Assembly (NCBI RefSeq): GCF_001307155.1
Contig: NZ_CP012830.1
Coordinates: forward strand, 2,494,501 to 2,558,500
Origin: Pseudomonas fluorescens
GTDB lineage: Bacteria > Pseudomonadota > Gammaproteobacteria > Pseudomonadales > Pseudomonadaceae
DNA: 64,000 bases
Direction: 5' to 3'
Each line of letters starts with the position of its first letter. The stretch's first letter is position 1. Both the position numbers and the translations under genes were made by a program. The notes under the pieces were generated by a model. The model made no database searches. It worked only from the letters and a program-made list of their open reading frames with translations, and was not told where the DNA came from. Positions 18,476 to 29,199 of the stretch are shown in pieces.

Positions 18476-20956
18476 ATGCCACGTATTACTCGTCCTTTTA
18501 TTGTTCTTGGCTTGCGCCCTCTGATTCGTGTGGCCTTGTGCAGCCAACTGCTTTGGCCGAGTCTGGCGTTCGCGGATACCGCCTACGACCAAATGATTCG
18601 CGATGCGCGTACTGGTAACTACGCACCGGTGTTGACGCTGTTACGCAACGTGCCTGCGAACCAGGTGACCACCGGCCAGGTCAGCGACCATTTGCAGATC
18701 GCCAGTTGGGCCGGTCTCGACGCCGAAGTGGTTCAGGTCTACGAAACCCAGGGGCGCAACCGGGTGCTGCCGATTCAGGCGCTGACCGCCACCGCTCGTG
18801 CCTACCGCAATCTCAAGCGCTGGGACTCTGCCACCGAGCTCTACCGCAAGGCACTGGCGCTCGAACCTGCGAATGCTGACCTGCAACTCGGCCTGGCCAT
18901 GACCCAGGCTGATTCTGGAAACCCCGTCGAGGCCGTCAACCGTGCCAAGGCTCTCGTCGCGGCCAAACCTGACGATCCGGCCCGGCGCCTGGCGCTGGGC
19001 TACGCCTTGACCCGTTCCGGTGCGACCTATGACGCGTTGTTCGAATACGACCAGGCGTTCATCCGCGCCGGGAGCAAACCTGAAGTCGCCCGCGAATACG
19101 TTTTTGCCCTGCAACGCGCACGGCTGCCAGAGCCGGCTTTGCGTCTGGCCCGTCAACGTCCGGGGTTGATCGATCCGGTGACGCAGCGCCGCCTCGAAGG
19201 TGATGTGGCGGCAGAGCGCGTGCGGCTGGCGGAATTTGCCACGCGCAGTGAAAAAGAACGTTACGACATCGCCGATCGTGCCTTGAGCGACTACGACCAG
19301 TTGCTGGCGACCTGGACCCCGGATGCACAGGCTCACGACGACGTGGTTCGTTGGCGCATCGACCGCATGGGTGCACTCAAGGCCCGCGCGCGCACGGCTG
19401 AGGTCATCGGCGAATACCAGAAACTGCTCGCTGAAAACGTGAAAATTCCAACCTACGCCATGCGTTGGGTGGCGGCCTCCTATCTGGATCAACGTCAACC
19501 GGACGTCGCGACAGACTTGTATCGCCAAGTGCTGGTCGCACCGGACGCCGACCCGGCTGACCGGGTAGAAGACACCACGGCGCTGTTCTACGCCTTGATG
19601 GAAAGCGACAAACCGCAGGAAGCACGCACCGTCGCCGAGAACCTGGCCAAGACTCAGAGCTCGCGGGTGGAGCTCAAAGGCTTGCCGATCGGCAATCCCA
19701 ACGATTCATGGATGGACGCGCAACAACTGGCCGCCCAGGCGGGCACCTATAGCGGTAACTTGCCCGCTAGCCAGCAAGGCCTGGATGCCTTGGTTGAAAA
19801 AGCACCGGGCAACGTCGGTTTGCGTCTGGCGCAGGCGAATGTCTACCTGGCGCGTGCCTGGCCACGCCGTGCAGAAAATCTGCTCAAGGAAACCGAGAGC
19901 ATGGCCCCGCGAGATATCGGTCTGGAAGTCGCGCAAGGGCATACCGCGCAGGATTTGCAGGAGTGGCGCCAGCTCGATGCGTTGACCGATGACGTCGCTG
20001 CGCGATTCCCGGACAACCGTGCGGTGCAGCGTTTGGAGCGTCAGCGTGAGGTGCACGACATGGCCGAACTGCGCGTGTCGACCTATGGCGGCAAGAGTTA
20101 TGGCGGTGGCAGCAACGGTGCCGGTGCAGTCGCTGGCAGCAAGGACTTTGGCATTGAGACCACGCTCTACAGTCCACCGATCAATGAGGACTGGCGTGTG
20201 TTTGCAAGTGCCGGTTATGCCACTGGTGACTTCCAGGAAGGCACCGGTCGTGACCGGGTCGAACGGTTTGGTGTCGAGCGCCGAACCCGCGATATGACAC
20301 TGGAAGCGGAAGTCTCCAATCACAACTTCGGCTATGGCAACAAACAGGGCACGCGCCTGTCGATTGCCCGCGACATCAATGATGCCTGGCAGTATGGCGG
20401 CAGCCTCGACTACCTCTCGGCCACTACGCCGCTGCGGGCACTGAACAGTAACGTCACCGCCAACGGCGGCAGCGGTTTCCTGCGCTGGCGCGCCAACGAA
20501 AGCCGCGAGTGGAAACTGGCGGTCAGCCCGTCGCACTTCAGCGATGGCAACAATCGTCTCGAAGCATTGCTGACCGGACGCGAAGGCGTGTACAGCGCGC
20601 CGGGGGTGCAGGTCGACCTCGGTCTGGAGGTCGGCACCAGCCACAACAGCAAGAATGAGGACGTTCCCTACTTCAACCCCAAGTCGGACTTCAGCGTCCT
20701 GCCGACGGTCAGCGTCAATCACGTGCTCTATCACCGCTACGAAACTTCGTGGAGTCAGCAGTTCCAGGTCGGTGCCGGTACATACAGCCAGCGTGATTAC
20801 TCCACTGGCGGCGTAGGCCTGCTCAGCTACGGCCAGCGCTTGAGCTGGAATGATGTGTTCGAGGTCGGTGCCGCGCTGAGCGCGATCAACCGGCCCTTCG
20901 ACGGCGATCGAGAAACCGATCTGCGCCTGCTCGTCGACCTTACCTACCGTTTCTAG
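18476..20956 (+). CDS. pgaA: PNAG export porin PgaA
   Basis: 826 residues. The signal peptide ends near LAFA (about residue 26). A long tetratricopeptide-like superhelix (about 35-520) precedes a C-terminal outer-membrane beta-barrel (about 530-826) that ends in Phe (DLTYRF). PgaA passes partly deacetylated poly-beta-1,6-GlcNAc out of the cell. AAGGA lies about ten bases before the ATG. It heads a four-gene pgaABCD operon, with pgaB 12 bases after its stop. Confidence 0.92.
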   Translation: MPRITRPFIVLGLRPLIRVALCSQLLWPSLAFADTAYDQMIRDARTGNYAPVLTLLRNVPANQVTTGQVSDHLQIASWAGLDAEVVQVYETQGRNRVLPIQALTATARAYRNLKRWDSATELYRKALALEPANADLQLGLAMTQADSGNPVEAVNRAKALVAAKPDDPARRLALGYALTRSGATYDALFEYDQAFIRAGSKPEVAREYVFALQRARLPEPALRLARQRPGLIDPVTQRRLEGDVAAERVRLAEFATRSEKERYDIADRALSDYDQLLATWTPDAQAHDDVVRWRIDRMGALKARARTAEVIGEYQKLLAENVKIPTYAMRWVAASYLDQRQPDVATDLYRQVLVAPDADPADRVEDTTALFYALMESDKPQEARTVAENLAKTQSSRVELKGLPIGNPNDSWMDAQQLAAQAGTYSGNLPASQQGLDALVEKAPGNVGLRLAQANVYLARAWPRRAENLLKETESMAPRDIGLEVAQGHTAQDLQEWRQLDALTDDVAARFPDNRAVQRLERQREVHDMAELRVSTYGGKSYGGGSNGAGAVAGSKDFGIETTLYSPPINEDWRVFASAGYATGDFQEGTGRDRVERFGVERRTRDMTLEAEVSNHNFGYGNKQGTRLSIARDINDAWQYGGSLDYLSATTPLRALNSNVTANGGSGFLRWRANESREWKLAVSPSHFSDGNNRLEALLTGREGVYSAPGVQVDLGLEVGTSHNSKNEDVPYFNPKSDFSVLPTVSVNHVLYHRYETSWSQQFQVGAGTYSQRDYSTGGVGLLSYGQRLSWNDVFEVGAALSAINRPFDGDRETDLRLLVDLTYRF

Positions 20957-20968
20957 AAGAGTTTGAAG

Positions 20969-22966
20969 ATGCCTCTGATGACCCGTTGCATCCTTCTGTT
21001 GGGCGTTTTGCTGATCAGCGCCTGCGCCCGGCAAGCCCCGACCTTTGCGCCACCGGCACAGCGCCCGCTGCCGGCCAATGAAGCGCCATGGCCGAAAAAC
21101 CATGTGTTGGGAATTGCCTATCACGATGTCGAAGACCGCGACCCTGATCAGGCGGTCGTTGCGGTGCGCACCGAGCGGATGATCGAGCAGCTCGCGTGGC
21201 TGCGTGAGAACGGCTACAAACCCGTCACCGTCGATCAGATCATCGCCGCGCGCAAGGGGGGGGCCGAACTGCCAGCCAAAGCCATTCTGTTGAGTTTTGA
21301 CGATGGTTATTCGAGCTTCTACACCCGTGTGCTACCGGTGCTGCGGGCCTATAACTGGCATGCCTTGCTGGCGCCCGTCGGTACCTGGATCGATACACCA
21401 CCGGATAAGCTCGTGGACTTCGCAGGTGATATGCGACCGCGTTCGGAGTTTTTGACCTGGACGCAGATCACTGAAATTTCCAGGTCCGGGCTGGTGGAAA
21501 TCGCCGCTCACACCGACGCCAGCCACAAAGGCATCCTGGCCAATCCGCAAGGCAACCTGCAGCCGGCGGCGGCGACTCGACGTTATGACGCTGCGACCGG
21601 TCGCTATGAGTCGGAAGCGGATTTCCAGGCTCGTCTGCGCAAGGACGTGGTCACCATTACCGAAAAAATCCGCAAGGCTACCGGTTATAACCCGCGTGTA
21701 TGGGTCTGGCCGTACGGCACGGCCGATGGCACCACATTGCAGGTGGTCGATTCCCAGGGTTACCAGATGGCCCTGACCCTGGATGACGGGCTCGATGCAC
21801 TCGACAACCTGATGAGCAGTCCGCGTTTCCTGGTGGCCTCGGACCCGGATGGCGAACACTTTGCCAACAGCATCGTCGCGGTGCAGTCCAGCTCACCGAT
21901 GCGCGTGGTGCATGTCGACCTGGACAACGTTTATGACCCGGACCCGGCCCAGCAGGAAGTCAATCTGGGCAAGCTGATCCAGCGCATGGCCGACATGGGC
22001 GCCAACACCGTGTTCCTGCAAGCCTTCGCCGATCCACAGGGCGACGGTCTGGTGCACTCGTTGTACTTCCCGAACCGCCACCTTCCGGTTCGCGCCGACA
22101 TCTTCGACCGGGTGGCCTGGCAGTTGCGTACTCGCGCCCACGTCAAGGTTTTTGCCTGGATGCCGGTGCTCAGCTTTGCCCTCGATCCAAAACTGCCCCG
22201 GGTCACCCGTTGGGACCCGGCCACAGGCCAGACCTCGGTTGACCCGGGACAGTATCGACGGCTGTCGCCGTTCGACCCGACCGTGCGGCGCGTCATCGGT
22301 GAAATCTACGAGGACGTGGCGCGTCTGACCTCGGTCGACGGCATCCTCTACCACGACGATGCAGTGCTGTCGGACTTCGAGGACGCCAGTCCCGAGGCCT
22401 TGCGCACCTATGCGGCCAACGGCTTGCCGGGGTCGATGGCGGCCCTGCGCGATGATCCGGCGATGATGCAGCGCTGGACTCGGTTCAAGAGTCGCTACCT
22501 GATCGACTTCACCAAAGAGCTCACCGCCAAGGTTCGCGCCATTCGTGGGCCACAGGTGCTGACGGCGCGCAACATCTTCGCTGAACCGATGCTCAATCCG
22601 CCCAGTGAGGCTTGGTTCGCGCAGAACCTCGACGACTTCCTCGGCACCTATGACTGGACCGCACCGATGGCAATGCCGTTGATGGAAGGTAAACCCCTCA
22701 AGCAATCGGGTGAATGGCTCGAAGAGTTGGTGGCCACGGTCAAGGTCCGGCCGGGAGCACTGGAGCGCACGGTGTTCGAATTGCAGGCCCGGGACTGGAC
22801 GAAGAAAAGCGGCGCCGACATCGATGGCGGGCAACTGACTGACTGGATGGGTCGCCTCAAACGCCAGGGAGCGACCAGTTTCGGTTACTACCCGGACAAC
22901 TTCCTTGAGAACCAGCCGGACCTGAAAACCGTGCGTCCCGCGCTCTCCGACAAGTGGAATCCATAA
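20969..22966 (+). CDS. pgaB: PNAG N-deacetylase PgaB
   Basis: 665 residues. The lipobox LISAC gives a lipid-anchored Cys19. The N-terminal half is a polysaccharide deacetylase domain with [11 protein letters not shown] and a later His-containing block (HTDASHKG). The C-terminal half is the PgaB hydrolase/PNAG-binding domain, with [11 protein letters not shown] and [11 protein letters not shown]. It partly deacetylates PNAG in the periplasm, which is needed for export through PgaA. ATG 20969 is chosen because it gives a compact lipoprotein signal; the in-frame TTG at 20963 adds two residues. Confidence 0.92.
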   Translation: MPLMTRCILLLGVLLISACARQAPTFAPPAQRPLPANEAPWPKNHVLGIAYHDVEDRDPDQAVVAVRTERMIEQLAWLRENGYKPVTVDQIIAARKGGAELPAKAILLSFDDGYSSFYTRVLPVLRAYNWHALLAPVGTWIDTPPDKLVDFAGDMRPRSEFLTWTQITEISRSGLVEIAAHTDASHKGILANPQGNLQPAAATRRYDAATGRYESEADFQARLRKDVVTITEKIRKATGYNPRVWVWPYGTADGTTLQVVDSQGYQMALTLDDGLDALDNLMSSPRFLVASDPDGEHFANSIVAVQSSSPMRVVHVDLDNVYDPDPAQQEVNLGKLIQRMADMGANTVFLQAFADPQGDGLVHSLYFPNRHLPVRADIFDRVAWQLRTRAHVKVFAWMPVLSFALDPKLPRVTRWDPATGQTSVDPGQYRRLSPFDPTVRRVIGEIYEDVARLTSVDGILYHDDAVLSDFEDASPEALRTYAANGLPGSMAALRDDPAMMQRWTRFKSRYLIDFTKELTAKVRAIRGPQVLTARNIFAEPMLNPPSEAWFAQNLDDFLGTYDWTAPMAMPLMEGKPLKQSGEWLEELVATVKVRPGALERTVFELQARDWTKKSGADIDGGQLTDWMGRLKRQGATSFGYYPDNFLENQPDLKTVRPALSDKWNP

Positions 22967-22967
22967 C

Positions 22968-24329
22968 ATGCTGGATAGACTTCTAGCTCTGCTGGTCCTG
23001 GCGATCGTCCTGGGGATTCCCCTGGGGCTGATCTTTCTGGTCACCGGGCAATTCTTGATGGACTTCGTGTTTTTCTATCCGCTGTTCATGTCCGGACTGT
23101 GGATCGCCGGTGGCCTGTATTTCTGGCTGCACTGGGAGCGCCACTGGCCGTGGAAGGACGATACGCTGCCACCGCCGCTGGCGGGTGAGCCGCTGATTTC
23201 GATCCTCATCCCTTGCTACAACGAGGGCGATAACGCGGCCGATACAATTCACGCCGCGCTGGGTCAGCATTACCCGAACATCGAAGTGATCGCGATCAAC
23301 GACGGCTCCAAGGACAACACCGCCGCCGTCCTCGATGCCCTCGCTGCTGAAGACCCGCGCCTGCGGGTGCTGCACCTGGCGGAAAACCAGGGTAAAGCGG
23401 TGGCCTTGCGCATGGGCGCCATTGCCGCGCGCAGTGAGTACCTGGTGTGTATTGACGGCGACGCCTTGCTCGCACCGAACACGGCGGCCTATCTGGTGGC
23501 GCCGATGCTCGACAACGCGCGACTCGGCGCGGTGACCGGCAACCCACGGATTCGAACCCGTTCAACGCTGGTCGGGCGTGTTCAGGTCGGCGAGTTCTCT
23601 TCGATCATCGGTTTGATCAAGCGCACCCAACGGGTCTTCGGGCGGATTTTTACCGTGTCCGGGGTGATTGTGGCGTTCCGTCGTTCGGCGTTGCATCGGG
23701 TCGGCTATTGGAGCCCGGACATGATCACCGAAGACATCGACATCAGTTGGAAGCTGCAACTGGATCACTGGAGCATCTTCTACGAGCCACGCGCACTGTG
23801 CTGGATTCTGATGCCGGAGACCCTGTCCGGGTTGTGGAAGCAGCGTTTGCGCTGGGCCCAGGGCGGCGCCGAGGTGCTGTTCAAAAACATCCGCGGCATC
23901 TGGCAATACCGCCATCGCTACCTCTGGCCGCTGCTGTTCGAGTACTGCCTGTCCACCGGCTGGGCCTTCACCTTTTTTCTGTCGGTGATTTTCTGGGGCG
24001 TGGGCAAGTTCGTCGACATGCCGGCCGCCATTGCCGTGCACCACTTGCTGCCGCCGGCCTTCACCGGGCTGTTGCTGGCGATGGTCTGCTTGCTGCAGTT
24101 CGCGGTCAGCATCCTGATCGACCGTCGCTACGAGCGCGGGCTGTGGAAAACCATGTTCTGGGTGGTCTGGTATCCGTTGGTGTTCTGGTTCATCAGCCTG
24201 CTCACCACCCTGGTCAGCTTCCCCAAAGTGCTGTTTGGCCAACATCAGAAGCGTGCGCGCTGGGTCAGTCCCGACCGTGGCATCAAGCCGCTGAATGACG
24301 ATGACGATGACGAGGAGTTCAGCAAATGA
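22968..24329 (+). CDS. pgaC: Poly-beta-1,6-GlcNAc synthase PgaC
   Basis: 453 residues. Two N-terminal helices, a GT2 glycosyltransferase domain and C-terminal helices. Catalytic motifs are visible: [26 protein letters not shown] and QRLRWAQGG. It polymerises UDP-GlcNAc at the inner membrane together with PgaD, and the complex is activated by c-di-GMP in E. coli. The C-terminal tail is a run of Asp/Glu. Its stop overlaps the pgaD start by 4 bases. Confidence 0.93.
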   Translation: MLDRLLALLVLAIVLGIPLGLIFLVTGQFLMDFVFFYPLFMSGLWIAGGLYFWLHWERHWPWKDDTLPPPLAGEPLISILIPCYNEGDNAADTIHAALGQHYPNIEVIAINDGSKDNTAAVLDALAAEDPRLRVLHLAENQGKAVALRMGAIAARSEYLVCIDGDALLAPNTAAYLVAPMLDNARLGAVTGNPRIRTRSTLVGRVQVGEFSSIIGLIKRTQRVFGRIFTVSGVIVAFRRSALHRVGYWSPDMITEDIDISWKLQLDHWSIFYEPRALCWILMPETLSGLWKQRLRWAQGGAEVLFKNIRGIWQYRHRYLWPLLFEYCLSTGWAFTFFLSVIFWGVGKFVDMPAAIAVHHLLPPAFTGLLLAMVCLLQFAVSILIDRRYERGLWKTMFWVVWYPLVFWFISLLTTLVSFPKVLFGQHQKRARWVSPDRGIKPLNDDDDDEEFSK

Positions 24330-24847
24330 AAATCATCAGAACCCGTCAACGACCATTTCTGGTCGTCATTGATGCCTTTTTCACGGTATTGGCCTGGTTC
24401 GGCTTGCTGTACCTGCTGGTAAGCGGCCTCTGGCCATTGTTTGATACCCACGAAGGGTTGCGTATCGAATCGACGATGCTCGACGCCCTTGGCACGCTGC
24501 AAATCTACTTGTGGGTGGCGCTGTTCAACGCGGTGGTCCTGATCTCCTGGGCGCGTTACCAGCACCGCAAGAGCAAAAGCTTCGCCCAGCGTCGTCTACC
24601 GGCACCGGTGATCGATGACAAAGGCTTGAGCATAAGCTTCAACCTGACCGAAGAGCATCTGGCTCAACTGCGCGATCTGGGAACCATGGTGATCCACAAC
24701 AACGAAGACGGCGACGTCAGCCACGTTGTCCCACGCTTCTTGCGCATCGATCCCGAGCTCCAGAAGCAGTTGCACCCGCCGGCCTCACTGGTGCATCAGA
24801 AGGCGTTGGTGTTGGCGGCAAATGACGATCAGATGCCTGTGACGTGA
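24326..24847 (+). CDS. pgaD: PNAG synthase accessory subunit PgaD
   Basis: 173 residues with two membrane helices (about 12-35 and 58-82) followed by a soluble tail. It corresponds in size, place and topology to PgaD, which together with PgaC forms the c-di-GMP-responsive synthase. Coupled to pgaC by an ATGA overlap. Sequence conservation of PgaD is low, so the call rests largely on topology and position. Confidence 0.85.
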   Translation: MKIIRTRQRPFLVVIDAFFTVLAWFGLLYLLVSGLWPLFDTHEGLRIESTMLDALGTLQIYLWVALFNAVVLISWARYQHRKSKSFAQRRLPAPVIDDKGLSISFNLTEEHLAQLRDLGTMVIHNNEDGDVSHVVPRFLRIDPELQKQLHPPASLVHQKALVLAANDDQMPVT

Positions 24848-24969
24848 GCTGCGGTAAGGTTTGACTGAAAGTTTTACAGGGCTATTGCGGTCTGAGCGTT
24901 CAGGGCATTGGCGTCGTTCGTCGAAAGCGAGCACTATCGAGCCAATTACTGGTGCGTTGGAGGCCAGCT

Positions 24970-25149
24970 GTGACACAACGAATAGACCGCATTGCCCAAT
25001 TGCTCAACTGCCCGATCAAGGGCGAAGAAATGCGCCGGGCGATCACTGAAGCGCGCAAGGACTTTCTGCTCGACGACGATGAAGAGGATGACGACGAGGA
25101 GGAGCCTGCCGAGGTGGACGTCGTGGATGAGCAGTCATCCAAGGCATGA
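24970..25149 (+). CDS. Small acidic-tailed protein, unknown
   Basis: 59 residues from a GTG at 24970. The N-terminal half is an amphipathic helix (RIDRIAQLLNCPIKGEEM), and the C-terminal half is dominated by Asp and Glu. The gene ends one base before the stop of the convergent SLT lipoprotein, so the two share no terminator space. Function unknown. The highly acidic tail could bind a basic partner, but nothing in the sequence shows which. Confidence 0.5.
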   Translation: MTQRIDRIAQLLNCPIKGEEMRRAITEARKDFLLDDDEEDDDEEEPAEVDVVDEQSSKA

Positions 25150-25749
25150 CTACCACCAGCTGCGGTTGCTCTCCAGTTCACCCCTGCATTGCCGGAGTTG
25201 CCAGCCATAATCTTTTGCCTGTTGCTCAACCTTGCGCGCGACCTGCATCAGCCAGGGTTTCTGTAGATAGGTCTGGCGACTGAACCCGCCACGTCCTTCG
25301 TGGTAGGCAAGGTACTGGCTGTAGGCATCCCATTTGGAAACCCCCAACTGACGCTGAGTGCCGGCGACGTACCAGCCGACGAACATGATCGCGTCGTCAA
25401 AGTTGTCACGCGAACCGCCGTTGCCGGTCGCGCTCTTGTACTCGCTCCACACCGGATCCTGCGCCTGGGCATAGCCGTATGCCGAGCTGACCCGTCCCCA
25501 GGGAATAACCCACAAAAAGTAGTAGCGAGGGGGCAGGGCATCGTGCACAAAGCTGCTTTCCTGCTTGATGATCGCCATCGCCACATGCGGCGGCAGGCCC
25601 CAGGTTTTCTCCATTTTCAGCGAATCTTCGTACCAGGCCGGGTATTGGCGGTAAATGCTGCAAAGGTTGCTTTGCTCTCTTGGCGGTGTCGTCGAGCAAC
25701 CCGCCAACAAGCCCAAGGCGATGAGTACGACTAAAAAACGTCCGTGCAA
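25150..25749 (-). CDS. SLT-domain lytic transglycosylase lipoprotein
   Basis: 199 residues. The lipobox LLAGC places the lipid-carrying Cys at about residue 18. The SLT fold shows the catalytic Glu in IIKQESSF and the block SAYGYAQA. The enzyme cleaves glycan strands of peptidoglycan, probably from the inner face of the outer membrane. The start appears to be TTG (25749): no in-frame ATG precedes the signal peptide, and a stop lies two codons upstream. Convergent with, and abutting, the small acidic gene. Confidence 0.8.
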   Translation of the reverse strand: MHGRFLVVLIALGLLAGCSTTPPREQSNLCSIYRQYPAWYEDSLKMEKTWGLPPHVAMAIIKQESSFVHDALPPRYYFLWVIPWGRVSSAYGYAQAQDPVWSEYKSATGNGGSRDNFDDAIMFVGWYVAGTQRQLGVSKWDAYSQYLAYHEGRGGFSRQTYLQKPWLMQVARKVEQQAKDYGWQLRQCRGELESNRSWW

Positions 25750-25850
25750 AAATCACTCACTTGGCGATTGGCCAATCCTTATCGGTTCAAAACAGGGTGG
25801 GGGATACAGCGTGATCGTTGTTTGCTAACAAGCCAGCCGCCAAACCACAG

Positions 25851-25898
25851 ACTACCCAAGAAACCACCCAAGAAACCACCCAAGAAACTACCCAGGAA
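25851..25898. repeat. Four tandem 12-bp repeats
   Basis: Units actacccaagaa, accacccaagaa, accacccaagaa and actacccaggaa follow one another directly. The length is a multiple of three, so several frames stay open: TTQE repeats in one forward frame, PKKP in another, FLGG on the reverse. The 262-bp gap 25750-26011 has no start codon with a good ribosome-binding site in any of these frames, so I do not call a gene. Confidence 0.7.
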
Positions 25899-26011
25899 AT
25901 CAGCCTGGAAACGGCACGAGGGCAGATCGTGGCTGTATTGTGTCATCAGCCAGCGACCACCCGGTGTGATCCGGCATGTGGGCCAAATGAAAAGTGGGCA
26001 CTGGGAAGTAC

Positions 26012-26848
26012 TCAAAGATCGTGTTGCCGCACTCGCTTTGGTGAACGAACCAGCGGCCAGAACAGCTCCTGCTGCCACGTCACCGGATGCAAATCCTCTA
26101 TGCCATAGGTTGAGGGGCGATGCCGGGTGATCTTGGCCGTACCGAACAGCACGTCCCAGAAGAACAGGAGATTGCCGAAGTTTCCCTTGTAGTGGGTTAC
26201 GCCGTCATTGGCGTTCAAACCATGATGGGCCGCATGGGTGGCGGGGGTCGAAATGGTTCGTTCGAGGACCCACATCAGCGGACGCAAGGCCGGAATGCGG
26301 TAGAGTTTTTCGTCCCAGGCGACGCTGCTGTGCGCGGCGAAGATGACCGTCATCTTGACGATCAAGTAACCGTAGTAAACCGGTGCCAGGCCCAGGTAGA
26401 TGAGGGCGCCGGACAGCCAGATACCTGGCATCAGCAGGTAGTAAAAGCTGTTGTTTCGATAAACGATGCGAATGCTCATGTAGGGCGCCGAATGGTGAGC
26501 GCGATGCAGGGCATAGAGAAACGGCAGCCGATGGGTCAGGCGATGCCACCAGTACTGGGTCAAGTCATCGAACAGTAGAAACAGTCCGAGGCCGGCCACC
26601 CAGTGAATGTTGGCCATGCTGTTCTTGAGTTGAGGAGCCAGACCGCCGAGCAGCAGGTTGCTGAGGAACATCACCAATGGAAAGGTGACACCCAGCAGGA
26701 GCGACGAACCGATGATCTCGATCAGCGTATCGCGGCGCTGACCTTTGGGTTGGCGGAAACAGGCGCACGCAATTTCCAGCAGGATGAAACCCAGAAAAAT
26801 CCCGGCGACGACCAGAATTGGATTGTTGGCGAGCATTATTGTATTCAT
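26012..26848 (-). CDS. Sterol desaturase / fatty acid hydroxylase family membrane protein
   Basis: 278 residues with four or five membrane helices and the three histidine clusters of the family: HRLTH, HRAHHSA and HAAHHG. These bind a di-iron centre that hydroxylates or desaturates lipid C-H bonds. It is divergent from an AraC-type regulator 51 bp away, which suggests control by that protein. The substrate is unknown. Confidence 0.85.
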   Translation of the reverse strand: MNTIMLANNPILVVAGIFLGFILLEIACACFRQPKGQRRDTLIEIIGSSLLLGVTFPLVMFLSNLLLGGLAPQLKNSMANIHWVAGLGLFLLFDDLTQYWWHRLTHRLPFLYALHRAHHSAPYMSIRIVYRNNSFYYLLMPGIWLSGALIYLGLAPVYYGYLIVKMTVIFAAHSSVAWDEKLYRIPALRPLMWVLERTISTPATHAAHHGLNANDGVTHYKGNFGNLLFFWDVLFGTAKITRHRPSTYGIEDLHPVTWQQELFWPLVRSPKRVRQHDL

Positions 26849-26899
26849 GGCAATCTCGAGTCAGGCCCGACCTGGGCATTGCCTGAGCAATAAGAAACC

Positions 26900-27916
26900 A
26901 TGAGCCTTCCGGACAACATGTGCGAAATGGACAAAATCACTCGAGAAGAGGCCAATCAGCCAGCCCGCCGCTTTCATCGAGGGCAGCTCGGACAGGTTCT
27001 GGAACGTGTACTGCATAAGCAGACACGCAGTAACCGACGCGATTACAGCCTGCTTGAGCTTGAGCAATTGTGGACGGCGGCGGCCCAACAAGATCCTGCC
27101 ATTGGCCTGCACCTGTTCGCCGGGTTCACCCCGCAGGACTGCCACGAGCTGACGTACATCTGCATGTATTGCCCGGACGTCAGCGCAGCTATCCAGTGCT
27201 GGTGTGACTATGCGGGGCTGGCGTCGGACATGGACAGGGTCAAGCTGATCAACGATGCCCATGGCCTGGGCGTAGAGCTGCGTATCGACGCCCCCGCCAA
27301 ACTGGCCCGATACGTGGTGGAACATTACTGCGTGATGGCCGTGACCCAACTGTGCAAAGCTACGGGCGAACCGGTCCGGCCGGTGCTGGCTCACTTCGCC
27401 CATCCACGACCAACCTACCACGCCGAATACACCCGATGGTTCGGGGATAACATCGTGTTCGAGTGCGCGCATAACTGCCTGTATTACGACCCGAGCGTCT
27501 TGCGGTTACCTTTGCTGACGCGACACGACGGGATGGCAGAGTTGTTGCGCAGTGAGATGGACCGACGGATCGCCCGGCATCTCCAGCTCAATGGCTGGAC
27601 CGGAAAAGTCGCGGCCGGCATGCGACAAAGCCTGGCGCGCGGCGTGGTACCCAGCCTGGAAAATCAGGCAGAGGCTCTGCACCAGAGCCCGCGTACCTTG
27701 CGCCGGCGCATGGAAGAGCAAGGCATGACGTTCCGCCTGCTGCTCGATCTGGTGAGGGCCGAGCTGGAACAGCATCTTGAATTTCTGGGTGAGAACCGCG
27801 CGCACATTGCCAGTCAGCTGGGTTACGGGGACCTGGCTGCGTATCTGCATGCGCGTAAACGATGGCGGCGTGAGCCATTTGACGATCGCATTCGCGATGT
27901 CGAGGCGGGTAGATAA
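26900..27916 (+). CDS. AraC-family regulator with arabinose-binding-like N-terminal domain
   Basis: 338 residues. The N-terminal ligand domain (about 20-200) has the pattern of the OruR/ArgR-like AraC subgroup (QDPAIGLHLF and PTYHAEYTRWF). The C-terminal helix-turn-helix region includes HQSPRTLRRRMEEQGMTF and a second helix pair near the end. It most likely regulates the divergent desaturase gene, sharing a 51-bp promoter gap. ATG 26900 is used; an in-frame ATG at 26918 is possible. Confidence 0.82.
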   Translation: MSLPDNMCEMDKITREEANQPARRFHRGQLGQVLERVLHKQTRSNRRDYSLLELEQLWTAAAQQDPAIGLHLFAGFTPQDCHELTYICMYCPDVSAAIQCWCDYAGLASDMDRVKLINDAHGLGVELRIDAPAKLARYVVEHYCVMAVTQLCKATGEPVRPVLAHFAHPRPTYHAEYTRWFGDNIVFECAHNCLYYDPSVLRLPLLTRHDGMAELLRSEMDRRIARHLQLNGWTGKVAAGMRQSLARGVVPSLENQAEALHQSPRTLRRRMEEQGMTFRLLLDLVRAELEQHLEFLGENRAHIASQLGYGDLAAYLHARKRWRREPFDDRIRDVEAGR

Positions 27917-28088
27917 CGCAGAGGAAGTGAAATGACTGGTGCGGGCGGAAGCTCGGTTCACAGCGAGCAGCGCCTAGCTCTTGGCGGGCTTGCGCCTGTA
28001 ATGCATTGACCATCACCAAAACGGCAGCAATCGGCCTACGGCCGTCAGCCTGCTTCAATCGAAGGCTGGCGCCCCTTTTTACATCACT

Positions 28089-28331
28089 TCAGCCAACCTC
28101 CACAAACCGCCGCCTGGTCACGAACAGCCCCGCGCCCACCGGCACGGCAAGGACCGACATCAATCCCAGGTCAAAGCCCAGCAACCGGGCCTGGCTCACT
28201 GCAACGCAGCCGATTGCGCCGGCCACCACCAGCGTCACCCCTAGCCACTTGCGCAGCGGGTACGGCTTAAGAAACCGATCAAGTAGAAAGGCCAGCGCCA
28301 TGACGATGACCGTCTGGGTAATTTCGGACAT
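28089..28331 (-). CDS. Small hydrophobic protein, unknown
   Basis: 80 residues from ATG 28331 (a GTG at 28343 is also in frame), with three hydrophobic stretches (about 5-20, 30-48 and 52-70) separated by basic residues. It follows the next gene by 12 bp, so they are probably co-transcribed. No family recognised. Confidence 0.5.
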   Translation of the reverse strand: MSEITQTVIVMALAFLLDRFLKPYPLRKWLGVTLVVAGAIGCVAVSQARLLGFDLGLMSVLAVPVGAGLFVTRRRFVEVG

Positions 28332-28343
28332 GTGCAGCCCCAC

Positions 28344-28817
28344 TCAGGTCTTGATGATCAGGGATTCGGAAGAGCGCTGTGGGCCAATCCCACCATTGAC
28401 CTGCGCCTGGATGCTGACGATGACGTCGCCAGCATGGTAGGTGGGCAGAGTGTCATTGACGTACGAGCGCACACCCGCCGTTACAACAGTGCCTGCGGCG
28501 AAACTGCCTACAGGCACGGCTAAACCGCCCACAGTACCGGCAGCGCCACCGAAGGCGGAGGCGGCCAGGTTGGCGAGTTTGGTGCGTTGGGTATCCAGGG
28601 CGTCGGCCTGTTGCCGGGTCAGCGGCTTGGAGATGCCGATCATCATCACGCACGGCAGGTTCTTGGCCTGCATCTTGTCGTACACCTCGACGACCTTGCT
28701 GTTGACCTGATAGTGGGCGCTTTTCGCTTCGCCAAAATGAAGCTCGCGCAGGCGGCCGCGCTCGCTGTCGGTGAGGGTGATCTGCGAGACGTTGAAGACG
28801 ATCCCGTGCGGGGTCAT
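28344..28817 (-). CDS. Uncharacterised protein with Gly/Ala-rich centre
   Basis: 157 residues. The N-terminal third is polar, the central segment (about 85-115) is rich in Gly, Ala and Val with a hydrophobic, membrane-active look, and the C-terminal third has beta-type sequence (GDVIVSIQAQVNGGIG). I do not recognise a family. It lies upstream of the small hydrophobic gene, both reading left, just outside the mobile element's left end. Confidence 0.5.
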   Translation of the reverse strand: MTPHGIVFNVSQITLTDSERGRLRELHFGEAKSAHYQVNSKVVEVYDKMQAKNLPCVMMIGISKPLTRQQADALDTQRTKLANLAASAFGGAAGTVGGLAVPVGSFAAGTVVTAGVRSYVNDTLPTYHAGDVIVSIQAQVNGGIGPQRSSESLIIKT

Positions 28818-29199
28818 GTATTGGAAAGTCCCTTCGGCTTCATTGCACGCATCCTTTCGAGCAAAAGGGGGGCTTCTCTATAAAAAGCGCCCAAGATGCA
28901 AAGGCTTTGGTTTCGAAGGTTTTTCGTTGGGCTGGATAGCCCTTGCGGAGGATTTGCGCTTCCCACCGTCCTTTATTAACGGCAGGGCCGCGATTCCTGA
29001 TTGTTGCCAATTCGACCATTCCCGCCACCGTGAATGCGGCAGGTTTGTGGCAAAAACGACGTTCAGGACCAGGACAGGTTTCTGTCAGGAGCGCTATTCC
29101 CTTGTCATACAAGGGAAGGAAGATGGTGCCCAGGCGTCGTTTGAACTGGAGGCTGGCATGCCCGTATTACATGGACTTGCTAAGTAGCAAGATGGTTAG
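28818..29199. other. 382-bp gap before the left end of the element; no supported gene
   Basis: Open frames exist on both strands but none has a good start site or recognisable protein. A near-perfect inverted repeat, cccttgtcatacaaggg, lies near 29098-29114. The gap may contain the remains of a gene interrupted by integration, but I cannot identify one. Confidence 0.4.
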
